From: Chitinophaga rhizosphaerae
GTDB taxonomy: Bacteria > Bacteroidota > Bacteroidia > Chitinophagales > Chitinophagaceae
Reading direction: 5' to 3'
NCBI RefSeq assembly: GCF_003958645.1
Contig: NZ_RXLO01000001.1
Coordinates: 434,001 to 498,000, forward strand
Length of the DNA: 64,000 nucleotides
Shown: positions 1 to 9,200 of the stretch, in pieces
Layout: the number at the start of each line of letters is the position of its first letter
How positions within the stretch are numbered: position 1 is the stretch's first letter
Notes under the pieces: model-generated
The model's database searches: none
What the model was told of the DNA's origin: nothing
What the model saw: only the letters and a program-made list of their open reading frames with translations
Program-made: the position numbers and the translations under genes

Positions 1-1
1 A

Positions 2-94
2 CCGCAGCAACCTCCCGTACGCCGGCCCATCGAGATCAAGTACGCTACCCCGCCCCCCAAGCCCAACGTAGATAACAACAACAGCGGTAACTAA
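2..94 (+). CDS. C-terminal end of an unidentified protein (partial)
   Basis: An open frame enters from the left edge and stops at TAA 92-94. The visible 30 residues are rich in Pro and Asn (a PPPKPNVDNNNSGN end), which looks like a disordered tail. It is followed within 20 bp by a strong terminator on the same strand, which supports a real gene end. Family cannot be told from this fragment. Confidence 0.5.
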   Translation, partial: PQQPPVRRPIEIKYATPPPKPNVDNNNSGN

Positions 95-113
95 TCATTA
101 CCCCGTACATAAC

Positions 114-157
114 AGCTGACCGGAGCGCACCCCGCATTCCGGTCAGCTTTCTTTTTT
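114..157 (+). terminator. Rho-independent terminator
   Basis: Perfect 11-bp inverted repeat AGCTGACCGGA (114-124) and TCCGGTCAGCT (138-148) followed by a T-rich run to 157. It closes the partial gene on the left. The right arm overlaps the stop codon of the convergent HEAT-like gene. Confidence 0.85.
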
Positions 158-679
158 CCCGGGCTTCGACAGCTCCTGCAAAGTCTTCTTCGCACGGCTC
201 CTGAATCCCGGCGTTGCCCCCTCACGCAACTGATCCTCGATCAGCAATACGATCTCATTCTTTATTTCAGGATAAGTTTTCGCCAGGTTCGCCAGCACCG
301 TCATCGAAAATGCACGGACGGCAATGGTTTCCTCCGGGTCTTCCAACATCCGGAAACAAACATCCATCACCCGGCCGTGCAGCCGTTCGGGTATGTCGAG
401 GAATTGCAGCACGCGCACCACGTTCCGTTTAACCGATACCGGTATGCCGGCATCGTCCATCCGGAGCACCATCGCCTCCAGGTGCGGCGCCACCAGTTCC
501 GGGTGCTGCTCCGCCACCAGGCTCAACGGCCACGCGGCACGCTGCACCACACGGTACTCGTCGTGCAGGAACAGCTCGATCAATTCACCCATCCTTTCTT
601 CGCTTCTGCCGATATATGCGGCAATGGCTTCGGCCTGGACCCGGGAATGCGCGTCCAGCAGCATCGATCTGATAGTCAT
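143..679 (-). CDS. HEAT-repeat-like helical protein
   Basis: 178 residues, starting at ATG 679 (MTIRSMLL). An in-frame extension to 742 would run back through the promoter, so the inner start is preferred. The protein is all-helical in character, with repeating pairs of amphipathic helices (for example YRVVQRAAWPLSLVAEQHPE and ETIAVRAFSMTVLANLAKTY), as in HEAT/ARM-fold scaffold proteins. No catalytic motif, signal peptide or membrane segment is visible. HEAT proteins of this size usually mediate protein contacts; the partner is unknown. It diverges from the CDF exporter, sharing an intergenic region of about 75 bp. Family call is moderately sure, function is not. Confidence 0.7.
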   Translation of the reverse strand: MTIRSMLLDAHSRVQAEAIAAYIGRSEERMGELIELFLHDEYRVVQRAAWPLSLVAEQHPELVAPHLEAMVLRMDDAGIPVSVKRNVVRVLQFLDIPERLHGRVMDVCFRMLEDPEETIAVRAFSMTVLANLAKTYPEIKNEIVLLIEDQLREGATPGFRSRAKKTLQELSKPGKKES

Positions 680-684
680 ATTTA

Positions 685-692
685 CAAAGGTA
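685..692 (-). promoter_or_regulatory. Bacteroidota -7 promoter element
   Basis: The minus strand reads TACCTTTG, a perfect TAnnTTTG match, 6 bp before the preferred ATG at 679. No clear TTTG -33 element lies at the standard spacing. The closeness to the start codon implies a very short or absent leader. Confidence 0.45.
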
Positions 693-753
693 ATTACCTC
701 GCATCTAACACATTTTCGTTTTCTTTGTTCTACCAACAACAAATCTGACCCAA

Positions 754-1728
754 TTGATCAGGAAGGAACTACGGATCATTCTGCTTTCGCTGGGCGTGAG
801 CGGGGCGCTGACCATCGCCAAGTTTGCGGCGTATTTCCACACGCACTCCGTCGCCATACTTTCCGATGCGCTGGAATCCATCATCAACGTGGTGGCTGGC
901 GCTTTCGCGTGCTACAGCATATACCTGGCGGGCAAACCCAAAGACGAGAACCATCCGTACGGCCATGGTAAAGTAGAATTCTTCTCCATCGGCTTCGAAG
1001 GCGCCATGATATTCATCGCCGGCGTACTCATCCTCTACAAGGCTGTACAGTACTTCATTTCACCGCCGCAGCTCGAGCATATCGACAACGGTTTGTGGAT
1101 GATCGGCGGCACCGCCGCGGCGAACCTGACTTTGGGGCTTTACCTCATCCGGTCGGGCAGAAAACTCGGTTCCATCACGCTTTCGGGCAACGGGCAACAT
1201 TTGCTGACAGACGCGTACAGCTCCCTGGCGCTCATCGCAGCCTTGCTGGTATTGAAGTTTACGGGACAAATGTGGATAGACCCGCTCGTGTCGGTAATTG
1301 TAGCGGGATTGATCCTGCGGAAAGGGGTTCAGCTCATGCGGCAGTCTATCAGCGGGCTGATGGACGAAACGGATATGAAAGTGGTAGACCATGTGGCGGG
1401 GATCCTGAACCGGAACCGCCGTCCTGCCTGGATCGACGTTCATAACATGCGGGTACAGCAATACGGGAACAACTATCATATCGACTGCCACGTAACCCTG
1501 CCCTGGTACCTGGAGCTTAGCCAGGCGCATGAGGAGCTGAAACGCATGGAAGATTGCGTGAAGCGCGAAATGGGCGCGCACGAAGTGGAATTCTTCATCC
1601 ATGCAGACCCCTGCGTCCCCGAAAGCTGCCGCCACTGCGGGATAGACGATTGCCCGGTCCGGAAACACCCTTCGGAAGGCCGCATCGAATGGAACCGCGC
1701 CAACGTACTGCCCAACCGGAAACATTAG
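754..1728 (+). CDS. Cation diffusion facilitator (CDF) metal exporter
   Basis: 324 residues; start taken as TTG 754, with a CTG at 745 as alternative and no in-frame ATG nearby. The first ~200 residues form the hydrophobic CDF transporter domain, with the acidic metal-site segments SDALESIINV in TM2 and HLLTDAYSSL in TM5. A cytoplasmic ferredoxin-like domain follows (about 205-280). The C-terminus carries a Cys cluster, C287-x4-C292-x2-C295-x4-C300, likely to bind metal. CDF proteins export Zn2+, Co2+, Cd2+, Fe2+ or Mn2+ from the cytoplasm in exchange for protons. It sits 30 bp before an OmpR-type regulator and close to a CzcCBA pump, so a joint role in divalent metal homeostasis is inferred. 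Exact metal unknown. Confidence 0.9.
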   Translation: MIRKELRIILLSLGVSGALTIAKFAAYFHTHSVAILSDALESIINVVAGAFACYSIYLAGKPKDENHPYGHGKVEFFSIGFEGAMIFIAGVLILYKAVQYFISPPQLEHIDNGLWMIGGTAAANLTLGLYLIRSGRKLGSITLSGNGQHLLTDAYSSLALIAALLVLKFTGQMWIDPLVSVIVAGLILRKGVQLMRQSISGLMDETDMKVVDHVAGILNRNRRPAWIDVHNMRVQQYGNNYHIDCHVTLPWYLELSQAHEELKRMEDCVKREMGAHEVEFFIHADPCVPESCRHCGIDDCPVRKHPSEGRIEWNRANVLPNRKH

Positions 1729-1758
1729 TCATTCCCACTTTTTTCCTAGATTAGCGCC

Positions 1759-2448
1759 ATGCAAAGGATACTGATCGTTGAAGATGAAGTGAAAGTCGCC
1801 AACGCCGTGAGAATGGGGCTGGAGGAAAACGGATTCGAGGTGGAAGTGGCCTACGACGGGCGGATGGGGAAAAGTCTTGCAACCAGCGGCGATTACGACC
1901 TCGTTATCCTCGACCTCAACCTTCCCCACCACAACGGCTACGAAATCTGCGAACTGATCCGCCGGCGGAACAACAAAGTGGCCGTCATCATGCTGACCGC
2001 CTTCGGCGGGATGGACGACAAGATGCAGGCCTTTGAACTGGGGGCGGACGATTACCTCGTCAAACCCTTCGACTTCCGCGAGCTGCTGGCGCGCATCCGC
2101 GTGTTCCTCAAAAGGGCAGGAGCGGAAGTGCCCAACCATCGCAACGACAAAATCTCCATCGGCGACCTGGAGATCGACCGGGAGCGGAAAGAAGCCTGGC
2201 GCGCCGGTAAAAAAATCCCCCTCACCGCCAAAGAATACCAACTGCTCGAACTGCTGGCCCTTCATAAAGGGAAAGTCATCTCCAAAATGACGATCGCCGA
2301 AAAAGTCTGGAACATCGATTTCGACACCGGCACCAACGTGATCGAAGTGTACATCAACTTCCTCCGGAAAAAAATCGATAAGGATTTCGACGTTAAATTG
2401 CTGCACACCAAAACGGGGATGGGATATTTCCTGTCCGACGAACCCTGA
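1759..2448 (+). CDS. OmpR-family response regulator
   Basis: 229 residues. The receiver domain (1-120) has the acidic pocket in VEDEVK, phospho-acceptor Asp52 in VILDLNLP, the Thr in MLTAF and the Lys in YLVKPF. The winged-helix DNA-binding domain follows (about 130-226), with the typical GTNVIEVYINFLRKKID recognition-helix region. It lies 6 bp before its kinase and just upstream of the czcCBA-like pump, so it probably resembles CzcR/CusR and turns on the efflux genes in response to metal. The four-copy TTTAA repeat at 3839-3876 is its best candidate binding site. Confidence 0.93.
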   Translation: MQRILIVEDEVKVANAVRMGLEENGFEVEVAYDGRMGKSLATSGDYDLVILDLNLPHHNGYEICELIRRRNNKVAVIMLTAFGGMDDKMQAFELGADDYLVKPFDFRELLARIRVFLKRAGAEVPNHRNDKISIGDLEIDRERKEAWRAGKKIPLTAKEYQLLELLALHKGKVISKMTIAEKVWNIDFDTGTNVIEVYINFLRKKIDKDFDVKLLHTKTGMGYFLSDEP

Positions 2449-2454
2449 CGCCGC

Positions 2455-3831
2455 TTGAAGATCAAGTATAAAATAGCGATTTACTATACGCTGTCGGCCG
2501 CCTTCCTGCTGATCGCCTTCGCCGTGCTGGCATATTACTTCTCCGCCAAATCCCGGCGCAACGAGTACCTGGAGCGCCTGGAATACCGTGCGCGCTCCAT
2601 CGGCAGCGTCATCATCGAAAACGACCAGGTGCAGATCGGGCTGCTGCGCAAGCTTGACAAAACCACTTTCCAGGACCTTTACCAGGAAACGATCCTCGTA
2701 TATAACGAGCATTACGACCTGCTCTATACGAACGTGAAAGACTCGGCAGTGCGCATTCCGCGGGCGCTGCTGGACCAGGTAAGGCAACAGGGCTCGCTCA
2801 TCCGCAATCAACAGGGAGGAGAGCTGGCGGGGCTTCATTATACCGAAGACAACATCAGCGTGCTCGTGCTCGTCTCTTCATTTGACAAATACGGATTCCA
2901 GAACCTCCAGAACCTGCGGCGTATCCTTATTATCGAGCTCGTCGTGGGTGTGGTGCTGCTGGTGGGCGTGGGGTATTTCTTCGCACGGAAGATGGTGCAG
3001 CCCATCGACCGGCTGGTGGAACAGGCAGACTCCATCAATGCCAACAACATGCAGGATTCGCGGGTGGAGATCAAGGGGAGCGACGAGATCGCGCAACTGG
3101 GCGCGAATTTCAATACCATGTTACAACGCTTGAGCCATTCGTTCGACCTGCAGAAGAGCTTCGTGAGCAATGCCAGCCATGAGCTGCGGACACCGCTGGC
3201 GGCGATCATCAGCCAATTGCAGGTAACACTTGCCAAGGAGCGGACGGGGCCTGAATACGAAGCCGTGCTGGAATCGGTGCTGGAAGATGCGGAGGGGCTG
3301 AGCGAACTGACGAACGGCCTGCTGCAGCTGGCGCAGTCGGAAATGAACCGGAACGAATTCGCGTTCACGCCGGTTCGGGTAGACGAGTTGTTGTGGGATA
3401 CGGCGGATTTCGTGCGGCGGAAATGGAAATCGGTCGGGAAGGTAGACATCCAGTTCCTCCGCGAGCCGGAGCAGGACGAGATGATCACCTGCAACGGGAA
3501 CGAAGCGCTGTTACGGATCCTGTTCATCAACCTGCTCGACAATGCCTGCAAGTTTTCCGAAGACGCCTCCGCCCGGGTGATCCTCGATTTTAACGAACGG
3601 TATATTATCGTGCATGTGAAAGACCTCGGGCCGGGGATCCCTTCCGGCGAGCAGGAAAAAATATTCGAGCCCTTCTTCCGCGGCACCAATGCGGCGCAGG
3701 CGCGGGGCCACGGGCTGGGCCTCTCTATCTGCCGGCGCATTACCGATTTGCACGACGGGCGGCTGACCGTATTCTCCATCCCCGGAGAAGGCAGCACGTT
3801 TACCGTACAATTGCCACACATTATCGCTTAA
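2455..3831 (+). CDS. Sensor histidine kinase, partner of the OmpR-type regulator
   Basis: 458 residues from TTG 2455, six bases after the regulator stop. TM1 is near 7-27, followed by a periplasmic sensor of about 125 residues, then TM2 near 158-178 and a HAMP linker. The HisKA domain has the H-box SNASHELRTPL with phospho-acceptor His242. The ATPase domain has N-box NLLDNACKFS, G1 DLGPGIP, F-box FEPFFRG and G2 GHGLGLSI. The order regulator-kinase-pump is that of czcRS/cusRS systems, and periplasmic metal sensing is inferred from that context only; the sensor domain has no obvious His/Cys cluster. Confidence 0.93.
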   Translation: MKIKYKIAIYYTLSAAFLLIAFAVLAYYFSAKSRRNEYLERLEYRARSIGSVIIENDQVQIGLLRKLDKTTFQDLYQETILVYNEHYDLLYTNVKDSAVRIPRALLDQVRQQGSLIRNQQGGELAGLHYTEDNISVLVLVSSFDKYGFQNLQNLRRILIIELVVGVVLLVGVGYFFARKMVQPIDRLVEQADSINANNMQDSRVEIKGSDEIAQLGANFNTMLQRLSHSFDLQKSFVSNASHELRTPLAAIISQLQVTLAKERTGPEYEAVLESVLEDAEGLSELTNGLLQLAQSEMNRNEFAFTPVRVDELLWDTADFVRRKWKSVGKVDIQFLREPEQDEMITCNGNEALLRILFINLLDNACKFSEDASARVILDFNERYIIVHVKDLGPGIPSGEQEKIFEPFFRGTNAAQARGHGLGLSICRRITDLHDGRLTVFSIPGEGSTFTVQLPHIIA

Positions 3832-3838
3832 TGCTGTT

Positions 3839-3876
3839 TTTAAGTCTTTTTTAATCCGCTTTAAAGGCTGGTTTAA
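3839..3876. promoter_or_regulatory. Putative operator: four helically phased TTTAA direct repeats
   Basis: TTTAA starts at 3839, 3850, 3860 and 3872, giving spacings of 11, 10 and 12 bp, about one DNA turn each. OmpR/PhoB-family regulators bind tandem half-sites with this spacing, and the PmrA box (TTTAAG-N5-TTTAAG type) is very similar. The site lies in the 68-bp gap between the kinase stop and the start of the efflux operon, so it is the likely target of the regulator at 1759-2448. Regulation is inferred, not shown. Confidence 0.6.
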
Positions 3877-3899
3877 TTCCCGGTGTGGAGCTTTGTGTC

Positions 3900-5165
3900 A
3901 TGAAATGGCTCATAGTTCTCCCGATGATTTTTGTCCTGACCCTGAAAGGATTTTCCCAGGAGGCCCGTTCCCTTACACTGCAGCAGGCCGAACAGGAATT
4001 CCTGCAGCGCAACTTCCGGCTACTGGCCGAACGGTACCGCGTCAATGCCGCGGAGGCGCTCGTGGATCAGGCGAAGAAATGGGATAACCCTACGCTTTCA
4101 GGGACCTTAGGCTTCGGTTCCCTGGACAAGGTACAGCCTTTTCATATCGGCGGCGGTGGACAGCTCGAGGGCTCAGTGGAACAGATCGTCCAGATGGCAG
4201 GCAAACGCAACAAACAGGTGCAACTGGCCCGTTGGAACGCAGCTACGTCTGCCGCCGCTTTCTCCGAACTCATGCGGACGCTCCGCCTGGAGCTGCGCAG
4301 CAGTTTTTACCAATTGTATTTCCTGAAAGCATCCGAAAAGACGCTGCGCAACCAGCTCGGTAATCTCCAGCGGATCCTGGAAGCTTATCGCAGCGCAGAC
4401 GCCAGCGGGAGCGTGGCCCATGCCGACGTGATCCGCCTGCAAGCGCTGCAGGTAGGTATCGCCAACGACTATACGGACCTTCGCCAGCAGGAAATGGACG
4501 CCTCCCTGCGCCTGCAGCTCCTGTTGGGCAGCAAGGAGCCCGTGGCGCCGGACGCCGGCCCCGATGTGCTGCAACGCTATGTGTTGGGGCGGTACGACCT
4601 TGCTGCCCTGACGGATACCGCGCTGGCCAACCGGCCCGACCTCCAGGTGGCGGCCCGCAGGCTGGAAGCGGCCAAAATGAACAACCGCCTGCAAAAGGCG
4701 CTGGCCGTACCCGATCTGCACCTCGGCGCGGCATACGACCGCCAGGGGAGTTACACCAATAATTTTATCGGGCTTACGGTAGGGGTAGACCTTCCGTTAT
4801 GGAACCGCAACCGGGGCAACATCCGGGCTTCGGCGCAGGAAGTGAAAGCCCAGGCCGCGGAGCTCGACGAGCAGCAACTCACCGTTTCCGCCGAAGTGGC
4901 GAACGCGCTGGAAAAAATCCGGTTCCTGGAAAAAGGGACGGAATGGCCCGACCTTAAATCGTTCAACGCCGAATATACCCGTCTCATCGATGAAGTAGCG
5001 GCGAACTTCCGGAAAGGGAACATTTCGCTCCTGCAGTTCATCGATTACTTCAACAGTTACAGCGAACACATCCTGCACGCCAATAAATTCCTCAGCGACC
5101 GCGTGCTCGCGTACGAAGAGCTGAATTACACTACCGGCACGCAATTATTCAACAATCCGCAATGA
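3900..5165 (+). CDS. TolC-like outer-membrane efflux protein (CzcC type)
   Basis: 421 residues from ATG 3900; an upstream GTG at 3885 would add five residues before a good signal peptide (MKWLIVLPMIFVLTLKGFSQ), so the inner start is used. The mature part is mostly long coiled-coil helices in two similar halves, as expected for the OEP family that forms the trans-envelope channel of tripartite pumps. An ATGA overlap links it to the adaptor gene, so the two are translationally coupled. With the next two genes it forms a complete CBA-type pump. Shorter than E. coli TolC, in the usual range for CzcC/CusC relatives of Bacteroidota. Confidence 0.88.
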   Translation: MKWLIVLPMIFVLTLKGFSQEARSLTLQQAEQEFLQRNFRLLAERYRVNAAEALVDQAKKWDNPTLSGTLGFGSLDKVQPFHIGGGGQLEGSVEQIVQMAGKRNKQVQLARWNAATSAAAFSELMRTLRLELRSSFYQLYFLKASEKTLRNQLGNLQRILEAYRSADASGSVAHADVIRLQALQVGIANDYTDLRQQEMDASLRLQLLLGSKEPVAPDAGPDVLQRYVLGRYDLAALTDTALANRPDLQVAARRLEAAKMNNRLQKALAVPDLHLGAAYDRQGSYTNNFIGLTVGVDLPLWNRNRGNIRASAQEVKAQAAELDEQQLTVSAEVANALEKIRFLEKGTEWPDLKSFNAEYTRLIDEVAANFRKGNISLLQFIDYFNSYSEHILHANKFLSDRVLAYEELNYTTGTQLFNNPQ

Positions 5166-6256
5166 CGCGCATGAAAACATATACGATCCCCCTGTTGCTG
5201 GCCGCTGCCGCCGCTTTCGGCGGATGCAAGCACTCCCTGGCGGAAGACACCGAAAAAGCCACCTTCGCGCTCAGCGACACGATGCTGGCCACCATCAGGA
5301 TCGACACCACGGCCGTAAAACCCGTCGAAAACGAACTGCGCCTCTCCGGCAAAGTGACGCCAGACCTCAGCAAAGTGCTCAAATTATACCCGATCGTGAG
5401 CGGTTATGTGAAAGACATTAAAGTACAACTGGGCGATTACGTGAAAAAAGGACAGGTGCTCGCCGTGATCCAGAGCGGCGAGATCGCAGATTACGATAAA
5501 CAACTCGCCGATGCGCACTCCGACCTCGCCATCGCCGAAAAAAGCCTCAAGGTAGCGCAAGACCTTTACCAGAGCCAGCTTTCCACGCAGAAAGACGTAG
5601 TGAACGCCGAGGAAGAACGCAACAAAGCCCGCGCGGAAATCGGCAGGCTCAACGAACTGATGAAACTCTACCGCAAAGGCAGCGGCTCCACTTCCATCGT
5701 AACGGCTCCCATCAGCGGATATATCATCGAAAAGAATATCAATAACGGCATGGAACTGCGGGCGGACAACAGCGCGCATATGTTCACCATCTCCGAGCTC
5801 GACGAAGTCTGGATCATGGCCAACGTCTTCGAGACAGACATCGCCAGGGTGCAGGAAGGGTACCCGGCAGACGTGACCACCATCAGCTATCCCGACCAGA
5901 CTTTCCACGGAAAGATCGATAAAGTATACAATGTGCTCGACCCGGATACCAAGACCATGCAGGTCCGCATCCGGCTGAACAACGAAGGCATGCTCCTCAA
6001 ACCGGAGATGTTCGCCACCGTGCTGCTCAAATACCGCGAAGGCGCCGAATTGCCCGCCATTCCCAGCTCGGCCGTCATTTTCGACAAGGGGAAGAATTTC
6101 GTGATGGTGTTCCGCGACCGGAACAATATCGATACCCGCGAGGTAAAAATTGCCAAATCGCTCAATGATGTCACCTACATCAGCCGCGGGCTGCAACCCG
6201 GCGACAAGGTGATTTCCCACAATCAACTGCTTATTTACGACGCCCTGAACGACTAA
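5162..6256 (+). CDS. RND efflux periplasmic adaptor lipoprotein (CzcB type)
   Basis: 364 residues. The start ATG 5162 overlaps the stop of the preceding gene; ATG 5171 is an alternative. A lipoprotein signal ends in AFGGC (Cys22). Downstream are the barrel-sandwich (lipoyl) halves around GYVKDIKVQLGDYVKKGQVL and SGYIIEKNINNGMELR, an alpha-hairpin between them, then the beta-barrel and membrane-proximal domains of the HlyD/MFP family. It joins the inner-membrane RND protein to the outer-membrane channel. No His-rich N-terminal metal-binding stretch is present; the small His-rich protein encoded after czcA may take that role (inference). Confidence 0.9.
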   Translation: MTRMKTYTIPLLLAAAAAFGGCKHSLAEDTEKATFALSDTMLATIRIDTTAVKPVENELRLSGKVTPDLSKVLKLYPIVSGYVKDIKVQLGDYVKKGQVLAVIQSGEIADYDKQLADAHSDLAIAEKSLKVAQDLYQSQLSTQKDVVNAEEERNKARAEIGRLNELMKLYRKGSGSTSIVTAPISGYIIEKNINNGMELRADNSAHMFTISELDEVWIMANVFETDIARVQEGYPADVTTISYPDQTFHGKIDKVYNVLDPDTKTMQVRIRLNNEGMLLKPEMFATVLLKYREGAELPAIPSSAVIFDKGKNFVMVFRDRNNIDTREVKIAKSLNDVTYISRGLQPGDKVISHNQLLIYDALND

Positions 6257-6260
6257 CCGC

Positions 6261-9200
6261 ATGAACAAATTCATTAGAAATATCGTTGGATTTTCGCTCA
6301 GGAACCGGTTCTTCGTGTTCTTCATGCTGGCGGTGCTCACCGTTGGCGGCGTAGTCGCCTATCTGCATACGCCCATCGAAGCTTTCCCGGACGTCACCAA
6401 TACCCAGATCGTCATCGTTTCGGAATGGAACGGCAGGAGCGCCGAAGAAGTGGAACGCTTCGTGACCACACCCATCGAAATATCCATGAACGGCGTCCAG
6501 AAAAAGTCGAGCGTCCGCTCCATCACCATGTTCGGCCTGTCTGTCATCAAGATCATTTTCGACGACGATGTGGAAGACTTCTTCGCCAGGCAACAGGTCA
6601 ATAACATGCTCCGCAACGTATCGCTCCCCGAAGGCGTGGAGCCCGAAGTGCAGCCGCCGTACGGCCCCACGGGAGAAGTGTTCAGGTATTGGCTGAAAAG
6701 CCCCCATCGCGATTCGCGCAGCCTGCTCACTTACCAGAACTGGGTGATCGACCGCCAGTTGCGGAGCGTGCCGGGTGTGGCCGATGTTGTCGCCTTCGGC
6801 GGACAGGAGAAAATTTACGAGATCACCGCCGATCCCATCAAACTTGCCAAATACGATATTACGCCCCTGGAACTCTACCAGGCCGCGGCGCAAAGCAATA
6901 TCAACGTGGGCGGCGACGTGATCGAGAAAAACGGCCAGGCGTACGTGGTACGCGGCATCGGGTTGCTCGACAATATCCAGGACATCGAAAACATTATCAT
7001 CGAAAACGTAGACGGAACGCCCATCCTCGTCAAAAACGTGGCGAACGTGCGCGAGGCGTCGCTCCCGCGCGTGGGCCAGGCAGGCCTGAACGAGATGGAC
7101 GATATCGTGGAAGGGATCGTGGTGATGCGGAAAGGGGAGAACCCTTCCGAAGTGCTGGCGCGGATCAAGGATAAAGTACGGGAACTGAACGATAAGGTGC
7201 TGCCCGGCGACATTAAAATGGAAACCTTCTACGACCGCGACGTGCTCATGAAATACTGCACCGAAACGGTGATACACAATCTGCTGGAAGGGATCATTTT
7301 CGTGACGGTGATCGTGTTCATTTTCATGGCCGACTGGCGGACGACGCTCATCGTAGGGATCATCATCCCGCTGGCGCTGCTCTTCGCCTTCATCTGCCTG
7401 AAACTGAAAGGCATGAGCGCCAACCTGCTCAGCATGGGCGCCATCGACTTCGGGATCATTATAGACGGAGCGGTGGTGATGGTGGAAGGGATATTCGTGA
7501 TGCTCGACCACCGGGCCAGGCAGTTCGGGATGGAGAAATTCAACCGGATGGCCAAGCTGGGATGGATCAAAAAGACCGGCGGAGAACTGGGAAAGGCCGT
7601 TTTCTTTTCCAAACTCATCATCATCATTTCCCTGCTTCCCATTTTCTCTTTCCAGAAAGTGGAAGGGAAAATGTTCTCGCCCCTGGCCTGGACGCTGGGA
7701 TTTGCGTTGCTCGGCGCGCTGCTGTTTACGCTTACGCTCGTGCCGGTATTGACATCTATCCTGTTGAACAAAAACGTCCGCGAGAAGCACAACCCCGTGG
7801 TGAACTTCTTCAACCGCATCGTGATGGGCGGTTTCAACTGGACGTATTCCCATAAGAGATTATCACTGCTACTGGCGGTATTGTTCATGGGGGCCAGCTT
7901 CGGTTCCGCGAAATTCCTTGGCTCAGAGTTTCTTCCACAGCTGAATGAAGGGGCGCTGTGGGTGGAAGCGAAGCTCCCCATGAGCATGTCGCTCAATGAA
8001 ACCGTGCAGTTCGTCCATAAGTTCAGGAAAGAGCTGGGCAGCTTCCCGGAAGTGAACGGGGTGTTGTCGCAAACGGGCCGTTCCAACGACGGTACCGACC
8101 CCAGCGGGTTCTATTACGTGCAATGCCAGGTGAACCTGAAACCCAGGAAAGAATGGGGCCGCAAGATCACGATGGACCAGCTTGTCGAGGAAATGGACAA
8201 ACGACTCCGGCAATACCAGGGCGTGGTGTACAACTACTCGCAGCCCATTATCGACAACGTGGCCGAAGCCGTGGCCGGCATCAACGCCAGCAATGCGGTG
8301 AAGATTTACGGGGACGATCTCAATGAGCTCGACCGGATCGCCAACCAGGTGATCACGCAGGTACAGGGTGTGCGGGGGATCAAGGACGTGGGTATCCTGC
8401 GTAACATCGGCCAGCCCGAAATGAGCGTCCGCCTCAGCGACACGAAAATGGCGCTCTACGGTGTAAAAACCGCCGATGCCCAGGCCGTGATCGAAATGGC
8501 GATCGGCGGTAAAACGGCCACCCAGCTGTATGAAGGCGAGCGCAAATTCGACGTGCGCGTGCGGTACGACGCCGATTACCGGAAAGACGAGGTAGACCTG
8601 CAGAACCTCATGGTGCCCGCCATGAACGGGAAGAAAATACCATTGAAGGAGATCGCTACCATTTATACGCAAACCGGCCCGGCGTTCATTTACCGCGACA
8701 ATACCAAACGTTTCATCGGGGTGAAGTTCTCCGTCCGCGACCGCGATCTGGGCAGTACCATCGCCGAGGCGCAGGCCCGGGTGAATAAGGGCATCCAGTT
8801 GCCGAAAGGGTATGCGATCGGGTGGACGGGCGAGTTCGAGAACCAGGTGCGGGCAACCAAAACCCTGGGGCAGGTGGTGCCTGTCAGCCTCATCGCCATC
8901 TTTATCATCCTGTTCATTATGATGGGCAGTGTGAAAGATGCGGGGCTTATTCTCATGAACGTACCGTTCGCGCTCATCGGGGGGATCCTGGCGCTGCATG
9001 CGTCCGGCATCAACTTCGGGATTTCGGCGGGGGTCGGTTTCATTGCGCTGTTCGGGATTTGCATCCAGAACGGGGTGATCCTCATCTCGGTGTTCCACAA
9101 GAACCTCCAGGCCAGGATGCCCCTGAACGAAGCGATTCGCCGCGGCGTGGAAGAGCGCATCCGGCCGGTGGTGATGACCGCCCTCATGGCCGCGATCGGG

